A stretch of DNA of 64,000 nt from the NCBI RefSeq assembly GCF_014643455.1, contig NZ_BMJM01000007.1:363-64362 (forward strand). The letters are read 5' to 3'. Every line of letters begins with the position of its first letter. Positions within the stretch are counted from its first letter, which is position 1. Made by a program: the position numbers and the translations under genes. The notes beneath the pieces were generated by a model. It saw nothing but the letters and a program-made list of their open reading frames with translations, did no database searches and was not told the origin of the DNA. Positions 1 through 9,064 of the stretch are shown in pieces. This DNA is from Sandarakinorhabdus glacialis (GTDB lineage: Bacteria; Pseudomonadota; Alphaproteobacteria; Sphingomonadales; Sphingomonadaceae).

Positions 1-1
1 T

Positions 2-256
2 GGGGTCGGCGGCCGGATTGAGCACAGTGGTGATCCTGAGATGCCGCTGACCTATTTCCCCGAAAACGGGGGGCGGGAGGGCGTCCCAGAATACATGCAG
101 GTCGGCTGGCATATCACCAACCGGATGGCGGCTGAGTTCTTAAGCCCGCGTTCTTTCGTTCGGATGTTGGCACAGCGTAATCTTCTTATCGCGTCTGATT
201 ACGGCGTACGGGACGGGGCACAGCCTTCCGAGGACATTTCTGCGTCTTCCCCTTAA
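2..256 (+). CDS. Unidentified open frame at left edge (partial or spurious)
   Basis: The frame is open from the window edge to a TAA at 254-256; the first ATG inside it is at 41. I do not recognise the product. The first 300 bases are visibly less GC-rich than the genes to the right and lack their strong preference for C in third codon positions, so this may be the 3' end of an acquired gene, a decayed gene, or non-coding. It is followed by about 110 bases in which I see nothing before the YdeI-like gene read from the other strand. Confidence 0.25.
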   Translation, partial: GVGGRIEHSGDPEMPLTYFPENGGREGVPEYMQVGWHITNRMAAEFLSPRSFVRMLAQRNLLIASDYGVRDGAQPSEDISASSP

Positions 257-365
257 GCTTAGACCTTACCACTCTAACCAACAGTGGCCAGCGCCCTTTC
301 CAAGTCCGCCATTTGATCCGCGGCGCCTGAAAACTCACGGTTGCTCAGCTTCACACCCCGGCCCT

Positions 366-674
366 CTAACCCCGCCTCTTCCCCTCAACCAAAACCGCCT
401 GCTGCCACCTCCCCGGCGCCTTGTCCGTCCGGTGCGCACACCCCGCCCAGCAGCACGGCCGCTTCTTCCCCTCCGCCAATTCCTCGCAAGTCCGCACAAT
501 CCTCCGCGCCCGCGCCGCCGCTTGCTTCGCGTCATCCACCCGGCAGATGAACTCGTTCCGCCCCAGCGGCGTCAGGCGTTTCCACAGCGCCGCGGTCCCG
601 GCATCCGCCCGCACCGCGGCCTCCAGGTCGTCACCCGCCCGGTGGACGGTGCCTTGCGGGAAATCGCCGGCCAT
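366..674 (-). CDS. YdeI/OmpD-associated family protein (C-terminal type domain)
   Basis: A 102-residue protein matching the C-terminal YdeI/OmpD-associated domain: an N-terminal DDLEAAV stretch, then the core LTPLGRNEFICRVDDAKQ, an Arg-rich helix (ARARRIVRTCEEL) and the cysteine motif RPCCWAGCAHR. The family has no established enzymatic activity. Its ATG shares a base with the TGA of the truncated DUF1993 gene upstream (TGATG at 672-676), so the two were an operon. Many family members carry an extra N-terminal domain that is absent here. The family call rests on recognised motifs; function is unknown. Confidence 0.75.
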   Translation of the reverse strand: MAGDFPQGTVHRAGDDLEAAVRADAGTAALWKRLTPLGRNEFICRVDDAKQAAARARRIVRTCEELAEGKKRPCCWAGCAHRTDKAPGRWQQAVLVEGKRRG

Positions 675-1087
675 CAGCGCTTGATCCGCGGTATCCCCAT
701 GAAATCGCGCTTGCCCAGCTTCACGCCCTGCGCCCGCAAAATCCCATACGCCGTCGTCGCATGAAAATAGAAATTCGGCTGCGAGAACGACAACAGGAAA
801 TTCGCCCCCGTAAACGGCATCATCGTCGTGCCGAACGCAAACTTCGTATCGCTTTCCGCCAACGCATCGAACTCTTCGCGGTCGATCGCCTTCAGGCTCG
901 CGATCGCCGTCTGCAACACCCCGTGCAGCCCGGCAAAATCGGTCGGCCACGCCGACATCTCCGGCGAGAAACTCCCCGCCCGCACGCCCTCGATCCCGCC
1001 CACCGAATGCGCCGCACAGGAACCCCCCTTGCCATCGCCACCCGAAATCCCGCACCCTGCCGCCATGCAACTCCTCGCCTCGCTCAC
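674..1087 (-). pseudogene. DUF1993 protein, 5'-truncated remnant
   Basis: The last roughly 110 codons encode the C-terminal two thirds of a DUF1993 protein, a DinB-like helical-bundle family: FSPEM, then SQPNFYFHATTAYGIL, then GVKLGKRDFMG. Family members are about 165-170 residues and start with a helical segment that is missing here. Recognisable homology begins near base 1018. Upstream of that the frame runs into sequence overlapping the start of the divergent GST gene (ATG at 1065), and the only starts there are weak. I read this as a gene that lost its 5' end, probably when the GST block was joined, while the downstream YdeI-like gene stayed intact. Confidence 0.65.
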
Positions 1088-1643
1088 CTCGCCCTACGCC
1101 CGCCGTCTGCGGATCCTCATCGCCGAGCTCGGCCTCGATATCCCGGTCGTGCCCACCGCGCCGATGGACAACCCCGCCGCGCTCCTCACCGCCAACCCGC
1201 TCGGCAAAGTCCCGGCGCTGGTGCTGGGCGAAGGCACAGCCATCGTCGACTCCCCCGTCATCGCTGCCTGGCTGCTCGCCCGGTCCCCGACTCAAACCCT
1301 GATGCCGACAACCGGCACCGCCCATTGGCACGCCCGCACCACCGAGGCGCTAACGGACGGCATCCTCGACGCCGCCATCATCCTGCGCTTCAACACCGGC
1401 CAGGGCGTCACTTCGGGCGTCTGGACAGATCGCCAATACGCCGCCATCGACCGCACCCTCGCTGCCCTGCCCGCGCGCATCGGCGCCAGCCCCTATGAGG
1501 ACATCTGCATCGTCATCGCCTGCGAGTACCTCGACCTCCGCTTTGCCGCCATCGACTGGCGCACCACCCAGCCCGCCCTCGCGGCTCTCCAGTCCCGCCT
1601 CACCGACACCCCCGCGCTCATCGCCACCCGCCCGCCGCAATGA
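1065..1643 (+). CDS. Glutathione S-transferase family protein
   Basis: A 192-residue protein beginning with a thioredoxin-like GST domain: MQLLASLTSPYARRLRILIAE, whose Ser in the SPYARR loop would bind glutathione, followed by NPLGKVPAL with the cis-Pro and by DSPVIAAWL. The C-terminal half is helical with the WRTTQPAL type ending common in bacterial GSTs. A soluble cytoplasmic enzyme of detoxification or catabolism; the substrate cannot be told. The stop overlaps the ATG of the AraC-type gene (ATGA at 1640-1643), so the two are translationally coupled. The ATG at 1065 was preferred because it starts the GST fold exactly; the frame is open much further upstream only because of base composition. 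Confidence 0.85.
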   Translation: MQLLASLTSPYARRLRILIAELGLDIPVVPTAPMDNPAALLTANPLGKVPALVLGEGTAIVDSPVIAAWLLARSPTQTLMPTTGTAHWHARTTEALTDGILDAAIILRFNTGQGVTSGVWTDRQYAAIDRTLAALPARIGASPYEDICIVIACEYLDLRFAAIDWRTTQPALAALQSRLTDTPALIATRPPQ

Positions 1644-2476
1644 CCGCGCCGGTCATTTCCCAACATGCCGGGCCCGACGGCTGGTGGCGCTCGGCGGTTA
1701 CCCCCTCCAATCTGCCCGGCATCCACCATTTCGCCGATTATTCCGAAGCGACCAGTTTCACCGCCCGCCGCGAGCTCCCCCACCCCGAACCCGTCCTCAT
1801 CATCAATCTCGGCGACCCCATCGCGATCACCGACGGCATCGGTCGCCGCACCATCCTCGCCGCCGGCAAGGGCTTTGTCGCCGGTCTCGACGAAGCCCCC
1901 GCCATCTCCGAGAGCAGCGGCCGCCAATCGGGCCTCCAGGTCGCCCTCACCCCGCTCGCCGCCGGCGCGCTGCTCGGCCAACCCATCGGCAATTTCACTG
2001 GCGACGTCATCCCACTGGACGCCCTGCTCGACGACCGAGACCTCGCCGACGCGCTCCTGAACGCCCCCGACAGCACCGCCCGCACCGCCATCCTCGCCAA
2101 TTATTGCGCCGCCCGCCTCCACGCCGCCGCCGCGCCACCCGACGAAATCACCTGGGCCTGGCAGCAACTCCGCACCCGCCCCAACCTGTCGATCGCCGCG
2201 CTCGCGACCCAGACCGGCTGGAGCCACCGCCGCCTCATTGCCGGCTTCCGCAGCCATATCGGCCTCACCCCGCGCCGCTTCGCCAGTATCACCCGCTTCG
2301 ACCGCCTCATCCGCAGCGCCGGGCCCACCAAATCCTGGGCCAATCTCGCGCAGGACGCCGGCTATTTCGACCAGCCCCACATGGTCCGCGACTTCACCCG
2401 CTTTTCCGGGATGAGCCCCAGCCAATGGCTAGCAAACCTCGTGCCGAACGGCGGCGGCCTCCAGCACCCGGCGTAA
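1640..2476 (+). CDS. AraC-family transcriptional regulator
   Basis: A 278-residue protein. Residues about 1-150 form a sensor domain with the look of AraC regulators of the DUF6597 kind. Residues about 180-270 hold two helix-turn-helix units: LSIAALATQTGWSHRRLIAGF, then the conserved second unit WANLAQDAGYFDQPHMVRDF ending in the typical FSGMSPSQW. It is coupled to the GST by a 4-base overlap and probably controls it or the VOC gene 61 bases downstream. The effector is unknown. Confidence 0.88.
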   Translation: MTAPVISQHAGPDGWWRSAVTPSNLPGIHHFADYSEATSFTARRELPHPEPVLIINLGDPIAITDGIGRRTILAAGKGFVAGLDEAPAISESSGRQSGLQVALTPLAAGALLGQPIGNFTGDVIPLDALLDDRDLADALLNAPDSTARTAILANYCAARLHAAAAPPDEITWAWQQLRTRPNLSIAALATQTGWSHRRLIAGFRSHIGLTPRRFASITRFDRLIRSAGPTKSWANLAQDAGYFDQPHMVRDFTRFSGMSPSQWLANLVPNGGGLQHPA

Positions 2477-2537
2477 ATTCCGTCCAAGCCCGCCCCCGCC
2501 GCCCATGCCAATATGCGCCTGGAAAAGGAGCCTCGCC

Positions 2538-2942
2538 ATGACCATCCGCCCCGGCATCTACCCGACCCTGCAGTACCGCGATTGCCCCGCCGCGATCGAA
2601 TATCTCGAAACCGCCTTCGGCTTCGAACAGCACGCCATCCACCCCGATGGCGAAGGCGGTATCGCCCACGCGCAACTGACGCTTGACGGCAACCTCATCA
2701 TGGTCTCGAGCCTCAAACCCGCCAACATCTACGGCATCGACAGCCCGGCCAACCTCGGCGGCGTCACCGGCACGATCTCGGTCACCCTGACCGACCCCGA
2801 CGCCCACCACGCCCGCGCCGTCGCCGCCGGCGCCGACATCGTCACGCCGCCCAGCGACAAGGATTACGGCGGCCGCAGCTACGACGTCCGCGACCCCGGT
2901 GGCCACATCTGGACCTTCGGCAGCTACGACCCCTGGGCCTGA
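2538..2942 (+). CDS. VOC (glyoxalase/bleomycin-resistance) family protein
   Basis: A 134-residue single VOC domain protein. PTLQYRDCPAAIEYLETAFGF is the first beta-alpha unit, the middle contains GGIAHAQLTLDGNLIMV, and the end SYDVRDPGGHIWTFGSYDPW is the glyoxalase-like C-terminal strand. VOC proteins bind metal and act on small vicinal-oxygen compounds or bind antibiotics; the substrate is not evident. A good ribosome-binding site (ggaaaaggag) lies just before the chosen ATG, so an in-frame start 33 bases earlier was rejected. It is followed by a family D repeat that could act as a terminator. Confidence 0.85.
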   Translation: MTIRPGIYPTLQYRDCPAAIEYLETAFGFEQHAIHPDGEGGIAHAQLTLDGNLIMVSSLKPANIYGIDSPANLGGVTGTISVTLTDPDAHHARAVAAGADIVTPPSDKDYGGRSYDVRDPGGHIWTFGSYDPWA

Positions 2943-2953
2943 CTCTCTTCTTG

Positions 2954-2979
2954 CTCCCCTCCCTTCTTCAAGGGAGGGG
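2954..2979. repeat. Family D palindromic repeat, copy 1 (possible terminator)
   Basis: A perfect inverted repeat, CCCCTCCCTT then a CTTC loop then AAGGGAGGGG, followed by a G-rich tail. It lies between the convergent VOC and ppc genes. The same core occurs at 45493-45518; relatives lie at 44374-44430 and 59703-59760. As RNA it would fold to a strong hairpin. Confidence 0.8.
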
Positions 2980-3010
2980 TCGGGGGTGGGTGACTCTACC
3001 GAGCCCAACC

Positions 3011-5683
3011 CTACCCGCTATTCCTGAGCCCAGCCGCAATCCCGTTGATCGTCAAATGAATCCCCTCGGCAATCCGGGGATCCTCCTCCCCACCCCGGCG
3101 CCTGCGGATCAAATCGATCTGCAACTCGTTCAGCGGATCGATATACGGCAACCGCAGCTTCACCGAACGCGCCAGCGCCGGCTGCCGATCGAGCAGCGCC
3201 GCCTGCCCGGTCAGATCGAGCAACTGGTCATGCGTCCGCTGCCAGCCATCGGCAATCGTCCCGAAAATCCGCTCCCGCAGCGCCACATCCCCCACCAGAC
3301 CGGCATAACGCCGCGCAATCTCCATGTCCGATTTCGCCAGCACCATCTCCAAATTCGACAGCGCCGCCCCCAAAAACGGCCACGCCGCAACCATCTCCGC
3401 CAGCAACCCGCGATCCTCGAACGCCGCCAGCGCCTCGCCCGCGCCATACCATCCCGGCAGCATGATCCGCGCCTGCGCCCAGCTGAACACCCACGGAATC
3501 GCCCGCAAATCCTCGATCCGGTCGCTCTTGGTCCGCGACGCCGGCCGCGACCCGATCTTCAGTTCGGCAATCTCGGTAATCGGCGTGCAACTGCGAAAAA
3601 ATTCGTTGAACCCCGGCGTCTCGTAAACCAGCCCGCGGTACTGTCGGCACGCCGCCGCGCTGATCGTGCTCATCGCGCCACGAAACCGCGCGAACTCCCC
3701 CGCCGCGAGTCTTGCCGGCTCGAGGCTCGCCAGCAATGTCGCCGCCGCCATCGTCTCGAGGCTGGTTTCCGCCACCGCCGGCGTCCCGTATTTCGACGCG
3801 ATCACCTCGCCCTGCTCGGTAATCCTGATCCGCCCCATCACGCTGCCCTGCGGCTGCGCGCGAATCGCATCGAACGCCGGCCCGCCGCCGCGCCCGACCG
3901 CGCCGCCCCGGCCATGGAACAACTGCATCTGCAACCCACGCTCGGCAAACACATCGGCCAGTGCCAGCGCCCCCTCGTGCAGCGACCAGTTCGACGTCAG
4001 ATAGCCGCCGTCCTTGTTCGAATCCGAATATCCGATCATGACTTCCTGGTGGCCGCGCTCCGCCGCCAGCGCCGCTGCCTTGGGCCGGTCGAGATACGTC
4101 GCCATCACCTCGGGCGCCGCTTCGAGATCCTCGATCGTCTCGAACAACGGCACCGCCATGATCGCGCACGCCGGCGGATCGCCTGGAATATAAAGCCCGA
4201 CCTCCTTCAACAGCAGGTAAACCTCCAGCAGGTTCGACACCCCGCTGGTCTTCGAAACGATATAGGCACGAATGACGTCCGGCCCGAACCGCGCATGCGC
4301 CGCCGCCGCCGCGCGCAGGATCGCCATCTCCGATAGCGTCTCGTCGCCATATTCGGCGAAGCCGTTGAACAGCAGCCGTGGCGACGACAGTTCATCGCCG
4401 AGCAACGCCGTCCGCTGCACATCGTCGAGTGCCGCATAATCACCCGGAACGCCGGCAACCTGCAACAACTCGGCCACCACCCGCGCATGGACATCGGCAT
4501 TCTGCCGCAAATCGAGCGTCGCCAGGTGAAACCCGAAAATCTCGACAGCGGTGATCAGCGACCGCAACCGCGTCCCCACCATCGCCGCGCCGCCATGCGC
4601 CTGCAGCGAAGCCGCAATAATTCGCAGGTCGGCCAGGAAATTACCCGCGCGCGGATAGGGATCCCCCGCAACGATCCCCGGCAATGCCGGCGCCCGCCCC
4701 GTCAACGCCCGGAAGCTCGCCGCCGTCCGGGCATAAATCCCCGAAAGCGCCCGCCGATACGGCTCGTCGGCCCGGCTCGCCGCCAGATCGCCGCTCGCCT
4801 CGGCCAACGCCGCCAGGTCCCCGGTCACCTCGACATTCGCTGAGGAAATCGACAGTTCGCTCCCCAGCGAATTCAGTTCGCCCAAATAATGCCCGATCGC
4901 CACCCCCGCCTGTGCTGCCAGCGCCGCCTCGAGCGTCCCGGCATTCACGTTGGGGTTGCCATCGCGATCCCCGCCGATCCAGCTCCCCGGCCGCAGGAAC
5001 GGCGGCAGCACCGAACCGGTCAGTTTTTCCCACTGCGCATGCAATTTCGGCAGCACCGGCAGGATGCTCGCCTCGAGATACGACAGCGCCGACTGGATCT
5101 CGTCGGCGACCACCGGCTTGGTCGATCGCAGTGGGCGCGTCTGCCACAAGATGGTGATCTGCCGGATCAGCTCGGCCTCGGTATCGGCGTCGCAAAACCC
5201 GTTTCCACACCCCGCCATCAACGCCGCTATGCTCGCCTCGCGGTCGATCATCGACTTGCGCCGAACCTCGGTCGGGTGTGCAGTAAGCACCGGAACAATC
5301 AATGATTTCTGCAACAGCGCCACAACTGCGTCGCGCTCCACCCCCGCCTTCGCCAATGTCGCCATCGCCCCCGCCAGCGTCGCCTCGCGCGCCCCCGGCC
5401 CACTGCGATCCTCGGCCAAATTGGCCAGCAGCGAAAACAGCAAAAACCCCCGCACGAACCGCAGCGTATCGCCCAGGTCGAGCGCCCCAAGCCGCTCGGT
5501 CAGCGCCGCCACATTCGCCGCATCGGGCGCCCGGTGCGCCGCCACCGAAGCCTGGCGCACCCCCTCGATGGCATCGAATACCGCGACCCCATCCTGCTCG
5601 CGGATGACATCCCCCAGCAGCCGCCCGAGATACTTCACATCGGCGCGGTCGGTCGCCGCCACGGTTCCCGGATCGATCGTCAT
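3011..5683 (-). CDS. ppc: Phosphoenolpyruvate carboxylase
   Basis: An 890-residue enzyme (E. coli Ppc is 883) that adds bicarbonate to phosphoenolpyruvate to give oxaloacetate, an anaplerotic step in the cytoplasm. Diagnostic motifs appear in order: VLTAHPTEVRRKS with the catalytic His near residue 136, GGDRDGNPNV, GYSDSNKDGGY, and the glycine loop FHGRGGAVGRGGGP. The C-terminus (LTINGIAAGLRNSG) is the conserved active-site tail. The ATG at 5683 was chosen because it gives the family length; 38 further in-frame codons upstream look unconserved. It is transcribed in the same direction as the aldehyde dehydrogenase but separated from it by a large inverted repeat, so it probably has its own promoter. 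Confidence 0.97.
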   Translation of the reverse strand: MTIDPGTVAATDRADVKYLGRLLGDVIREQDGVAVFDAIEGVRQASVAAHRAPDAANVAALTERLGALDLGDTLRFVRGFLLFSLLANLAEDRSGPGAREATLAGAMATLAKAGVERDAVVALLQKSLIVPVLTAHPTEVRRKSMIDREASIAALMAGCGNGFCDADTEAELIRQITILWQTRPLRSTKPVVADEIQSALSYLEASILPVLPKLHAQWEKLTGSVLPPFLRPGSWIGGDRDGNPNVNAGTLEAALAAQAGVAIGHYLGELNSLGSELSISSANVEVTGDLAALAEASGDLAASRADEPYRRALSGIYARTAASFRALTGRAPALPGIVAGDPYPRAGNFLADLRIIAASLQAHGGAAMVGTRLRSLITAVEIFGFHLATLDLRQNADVHARVVAELLQVAGVPGDYAALDDVQRTALLGDELSSPRLLFNGFAEYGDETLSEMAILRAAAAAHARFGPDVIRAYIVSKTSGVSNLLEVYLLLKEVGLYIPGDPPACAIMAVPLFETIEDLEAAPEVMATYLDRPKAAALAAERGHQEVMIGYSDSNKDGGYLTSNWSLHEGALALADVFAERGLQMQLFHGRGGAVGRGGGPAFDAIRAQPQGSVMGRIRITEQGEVIASKYGTPAVAETSLETMAAATLLASLEPARLAAGEFARFRGAMSTISAAACRQYRGLVYETPGFNEFFRSCTPITEIAELKIGSRPASRTKSDRIEDLRAIPWVFSWAQARIMLPGWYGAGEALAAFEDRGLLAEMVAAWPFLGAALSNLEMVLAKSDMEIARRYAGLVGDVALRERIFGTIADGWQRTHDQLLDLTGQAALLDRQPALARSVKLRLPYIDPLNELQIDLIRRRRGGEEDPRIAEGIHLTINGIAAGLRNSG

Positions 5684-5742
5684 ATCAGCGCAGGCCTTTT
5701 GAAATCGGTTCGCACGTGCAGCAATCGCTAACCTATCTATAG

Positions 5743-5748
5743 TGTCAA
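5743..5748 (-). promoter_or_regulatory. Possible -35 element of ppc
   Basis: On the minus strand CCTTGACACTATAGATAGG lies 60 bases before the ppc start, and its TTGACA is a consensus -35. No clear -10 follows at 17 bases, so this is only a candidate. Confidence 0.3.
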
Positions 5749-5750
5749 GG

Positions 5751-5842
5751 GCCTCCGGCGGCCGGGGCCGCAGCCCCAGACCCCGATCGATGCACAATCC
5801 AGCAAATAGGGTCTGGGGCCAAGGCCCCAGCCGCCGGAGGCT
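5751..5842. repeat. Family F large inverted repeat between aldehyde dehydrogenase and ppc
   Basis: The arms are about 33 bases each: 5751-5783 (GCCTCCGGCGGCCGGGGC... then CCCCAGACCC) and 5809-5842 (GGGTCTGGGGCC... then CCGCCGGAGGC), separated by about 25 bases that are less GC-rich. It lies directly after the stop of the aldehyde dehydrogenase gene and before the ppc promoter region. It would form a long hairpin and may end transcription or stabilise the mRNA 3' end. Similar GC-rich inverted repeats are common between alphaproteobacterial genes. Confidence 0.7.
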
Positions 5843-5847
5843 CTGCC

Positions 5848-7317
5848 CTAAGCCTTCAATTCCCGCGCCAATGCCTTGCGCGTCTTGTCCCCATAGGGCG
5901 GCTTGAACCCCGCCAGCCCGGCAAGATCGATTTTCGGCTGGGTATAGATCGATTTGGCATGGCTGAATTCCTTGAAGCCATCATGCCCATGATAACTCCC
6001 CATCCCGGCATTCCCGACCCCGCCGAACGGCAGTTCTTCGGCGGACACATGGAAAATCACGTCGTTGACTGTAACGCCGCCCGAGATCGTCCGATCGAGC
6101 ACCCGGCGCTGCTCGGCGTCGTCCTTGCCGAACCAGTACAGCCCCAGCGGCCGGTCGCGGCGGTTGACCTCGTCGATGGCGCCGTCGACCGTCGAATAGG
6201 TCCGCACCGGCAGCAGCGGCCCGAAAATTTCCTCCTGCATCACCGTCATCTCGTCGGTGGCGCCGCGGATGATGTGCAGCGGCATCTTGTTGGTATTCTG
6301 CTTCGAAAAATCCTCGTTCGCCGGGTTCACCACATCGATCGTAGCCCCCTTGGCGCGCGCATCCTCGACATGCGCCTCGAGCCGCTCCCGATGCCGCGCC
6401 CCGAGCACCGAGGTATAATCGGGGTTCGACAGCAACGTCGGATACATTTTCGCCGTCGCCGCCTTCAACCCGGCGACGACATCGCCCTCCTGCTCCTCGG
6501 GAACGAGCAGATAATCCGGCGCCAGGCAAATCTGCCCGGCATTCATCATCTTGCCCATCGCGATGCGCTCGGTCGCCACCCCGATATCCGCCGTCCGCGA
6601 GATGATCGTCGGCGACTTGCCACCCAGCTCGAGCGTCAACGGCACCAGGTTCTTCGCCGCCGCCGCCATCACGTGCCGCGCGATCGCGGTCCCGCCGGTG
6701 AACACCAGATGATCGAACGGCAGTTCCGAAAACGCCTTGCCCGCCTCCGACCCGCCGGTGATGACCGCAACCTCGGTCTCGTCGAACGCCGCTTCGAGGA
6801 TTTCCTTCATCAACGCCGACGTCACCGGGGTGAATTCGCTCGGCTTGATCATCGCCCGATTGCCCGCCGCCAGCACGCCCGCCAGCGGTGCAAACGTCAA
6901 ATTCACCGGAAAATTCCACGGCGAGATAATCCCGATGACCCCCTTGGGCTGAAACTCGACCCGCGCCCGCGCCCCCAACAATTTCATCGGAAAATCGAGC
7001 GGGCGGTTCTCCGCCTTCATCCACCGATCCAGATGCTTGATGCCATGCTTCAACGGCTTCACCGACGCCATGATATCGGTCACCATCGACATCTCGGTCG
7101 ACCGGTGCCCGAAGTCCTCCGACAGCGCCGCCGCCAACCGGTCCTTGTTGTCGAGCACCACCGCCACCGCACGCTGCAACCGCGCCTTGCGCGTCGCCGC
7201 CGTCACCGGCAATTCCGCCATGAACGCCGCGCGCTGCCGCTGCAACACCTCCAGCATCGCCGCCGCGTCACGCGCATCCCAAACTGCCGTCGTCGCCGCC
7301 GTTGCAGTGCTGGCCAT
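5848..7317 (-). CDS. Coniferyl aldehyde dehydrogenase-like NAD(P)-dependent aldehyde dehydrogenase
   Basis: A 489-residue aldehyde dehydrogenase oxidising an aldehyde to its acid. Visible parts are the cofactor-binding region with GVIGIISPWNFPVNL and KPSEFTPVTS, the turn HLVFTGGTAIARH, the general base in LTLELGGKSP, and the catalytic Cys in MNAGQICLAPDYLLV. The APDY sequence after the Cys and the overall length place it with the coniferyl aldehyde dehydrogenase (CalB) and fatty aldehyde dehydrogenase branch. The ATG at 7317 was preferred over a TTG 12 bases upstream because GGGGA then sits 5 bases before the start. The downstream hairpin suggests a monocistronic unit. The natural substrate, aromatic or aliphatic aldehyde, is uncertain. 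Confidence 0.88.
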   Translation of the reverse strand: MASTATAATTAVWDARDAAAMLEVLQRQRAAFMAELPVTAATRKARLQRAVAVVLDNKDRLAAALSEDFGHRSTEMSMVTDIMASVKPLKHGIKHLDRWMKAENRPLDFPMKLLGARARVEFQPKGVIGIISPWNFPVNLTFAPLAGVLAAGNRAMIKPSEFTPVTSALMKEILEAAFDETEVAVITGGSEAGKAFSELPFDHLVFTGGTAIARHVMAAAAKNLVPLTLELGGKSPTIISRTADIGVATERIAMGKMMNAGQICLAPDYLLVPEEQEGDVVAGLKAATAKMYPTLLSNPDYTSVLGARHRERLEAHVEDARAKGATIDVVNPANEDFSKQNTNKMPLHIIRGATDEMTVMQEEIFGPLLPVRTYSTVDGAIDEVNRRDRPLGLYWFGKDDAEQRRVLDRTISGGVTVNDVIFHVSAEELPFGGVGNAGMGSYHGHDGFKEFSHAKSIYTQPKIDLAGLAGFKPPYGDKTRKALARELKA

Positions 7318-7362
7318 ATCATTCCCCAAGGATCAAGCGTTCCGAGCCTGACTCAACCGCCG

Positions 7363-8940
7363 CTATTTGTCGAGCGGCACTGACGGCCATTTGATCCCCA
7401 ACTGGTCGAGATACGTCGGATATTTCGCCGCATCATAATAGAACTTCGCCATCGCCGGCCGAAACCGCGCCATTGTCGCTTCGTTCAATTCGGTATGCGG
7501 CCTGTCATTCGGCCCGATAAACGGCTGATACTTCTGGTCCTTGGTCTGCACATCGGCAAAGAACGCCTTCGCTTCGGTCATCAACGCCGGTCGCGTCATC
7601 AAATCGACCAGCGTCATCGCCACCACCTTGGCCCCCGCGACAACGCCCTTGTGTGCAATCGGCGTCGCCATCGCGATCGCGTTCGACCAATGATGCCCCG
7701 GCAACCCTGGAATATTCGCCGGAAAACGAATGTTGATCGTCGGCATGATCCAGCTGATGTCGCCGATATCGTCCGACCCGCCGCTTTCGGGCTTCTCCTG
7801 CGGCGCCTTCAGCCCCTCGATCTTTGTCGCCAGCCCCTCCTTCTTCTCCGAAGCCACCGTCTTCTGCACCGCCTTCGCCAATGCCTGGTCCGCCGCATCC
7901 CATACCGGCAACCCGACCACCGCCATGTTCGCCGCCGCCGCCTCGGCAATCGGCTTGTTGTAATATTGCGGAGCCGCCGCCCCGACGATCTCGTGGTCGG
8001 TGCGCGTATCGGTCATCATCGCCGCCGCCTCGGCCATCTTGTTCCCGATAGCAAAATTCCGCCGGATCGCCTCGAAGCTCTGCTCGCGGAAATAATACCA
8101 GGTCGTCGCCTCGGAAGGCACGACATTGGGCTGGTCACCGCCATCCGAGATGATCGAGTGCGACCGCTGCTCGGGCCGCAGATGCTCGCGCCGGAAGTTC
8201 CAGCCGATATCCATCAATTCCGCCGCATCGAGCGCACTCTTGCCCCGCCACGGCGCCCCCGCCGAATGCGCCGAATCACCGTGGAAATGATATTTCGCCG
8301 ATATCAGCCCAGTGCCGTTCGGCTGCCCATAGCTGACGCTCAGATTGTCGCCGACATGGGTAAAGATCGTTGCATCGACACCCTTGAACACCCCACCCTG
8401 CACCATATACGCCTTGCCCGCCACCAGCTCCTCGGCCACCCCCGGCCACAGCATCAGCGTCCCCGCGATCTTCTCGCGGATCATCCATTCCTTCACCGCC
8501 AGCGCCGCGACGATATTCACCGCCTGGCCGCTGTTATGCCCCTCGCCATGCCCCGGCGCATCGGCCACGATCGGCGCGCGCACCGCCACTCCCGGCTTCT
8601 GCGACGCCTTGGGAATCCCATCGAGATCGCTTCCCAGCGCGATAACCGGCCCGCCCTTCCCGTTCGTCCACGTCGCCGTCCACCCGGTCGGCAGTCCCGC
8701 CACCCCGCGCACCACGGTAAACCCGGCCTTCTCGAGCACCCCCGTCAGATATTTCGATGTCTCGACCTCCTGGAACCCCAGCTCGCCATAGCTGAACACC
8801 TGGTCGGTCATCACCTGCGCCTGCTTGGCCCGAGCCGCGACCCCCGCCACCACGCCCGCCTTGCGCGCCGCCAATTGCGCATCTTGCGCCACCACAGGCT
8901 GCGCAACCAACAGCGCCGCCACCACCAGATATTTCGCCAT
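7363..8940 (-). CDS. M20-family amidohydrolase, AbgB-like, secreted
   Basis: A 525-residue protein with a signal peptide (MAKYLVVAALLVAQPVVAQ, cleavage after AQ). The mature part is an M20D-type amidohydrolase. GHGEGHNSG carries the first metal His, GVAEE the catalytic Glu pair, HFHGDSAHSAGAPWRGKSALDA is the dimerisation-domain stretch, and PGLPGHHWSN lies near the C-terminus. Most similar in layout to AbgB (p-aminobenzoyl-glutamate utilisation subunit B) and related aromatic-amide or indole-acetyl-amino-acid hydrolases. The signal peptide makes it periplasmic, unlike the cytoplasmic AbgB. Lies 45 bases upstream of the aldehyde dehydrogenase and is read in the same direction; the two could be co-transcribed. 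The substrate is not known. Confidence 0.88.
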   Translation of the reverse strand: MAKYLVVAALLVAQPVVAQDAQLAARKAGVVAGVAARAKQAQVMTDQVFSYGELGFQEVETSKYLTGVLEKAGFTVVRGVAGLPTGWTATWTNGKGGPVIALGSDLDGIPKASQKPGVAVRAPIVADAPGHGEGHNSGQAVNIVAALAVKEWMIREKIAGTLMLWPGVAEELVAGKAYMVQGGVFKGVDATIFTHVGDNLSVSYGQPNGTGLISAKYHFHGDSAHSAGAPWRGKSALDAAELMDIGWNFRREHLRPEQRSHSIISDGGDQPNVVPSEATTWYYFREQSFEAIRRNFAIGNKMAEAAAMMTDTRTDHEIVGAAAPQYYNKPIAEAAAANMAVVGLPVWDAADQALAKAVQKTVASEKKEGLATKIEGLKAPQEKPESGGSDDIGDISWIMPTINIRFPANIPGLPGHHWSNAIAMATPIAHKGVVAGAKVVAMTLVDLMTRPALMTEAKAFFADVQTKDQKYQPFIGPNDRPHTELNEATMARFRPAMAKFYYDAAKYPTYLDQLGIKWPSVPLDK

Positions 8941-9064
8941 ACAGATCCCCTTTGACCCCAACCTAGCCAAATCCCCCGCCCTTTCAACACGCGCATTACC
9001 CACTGGCGCCCCGCCGCCGCTTCGGCTTTGATGCCTCCAAAGCAAAACATCCCTGGGGACCATC

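Noticed and set aside
41-256. Left-edge frame considered as a complete 71-residue gene
   Set aside because: The frame stays open upstream to the window edge and no ribosome-binding site precedes the ATG, so it is listed only as an unidentified partial frame.
5743-5850. Inverted repeat before ppc considered as a riboswitch
   Set aside because: It is a simple long palindrome with no conserved riboswitch core, located directly after an upstream stop codon, which fits a terminator or repeat.
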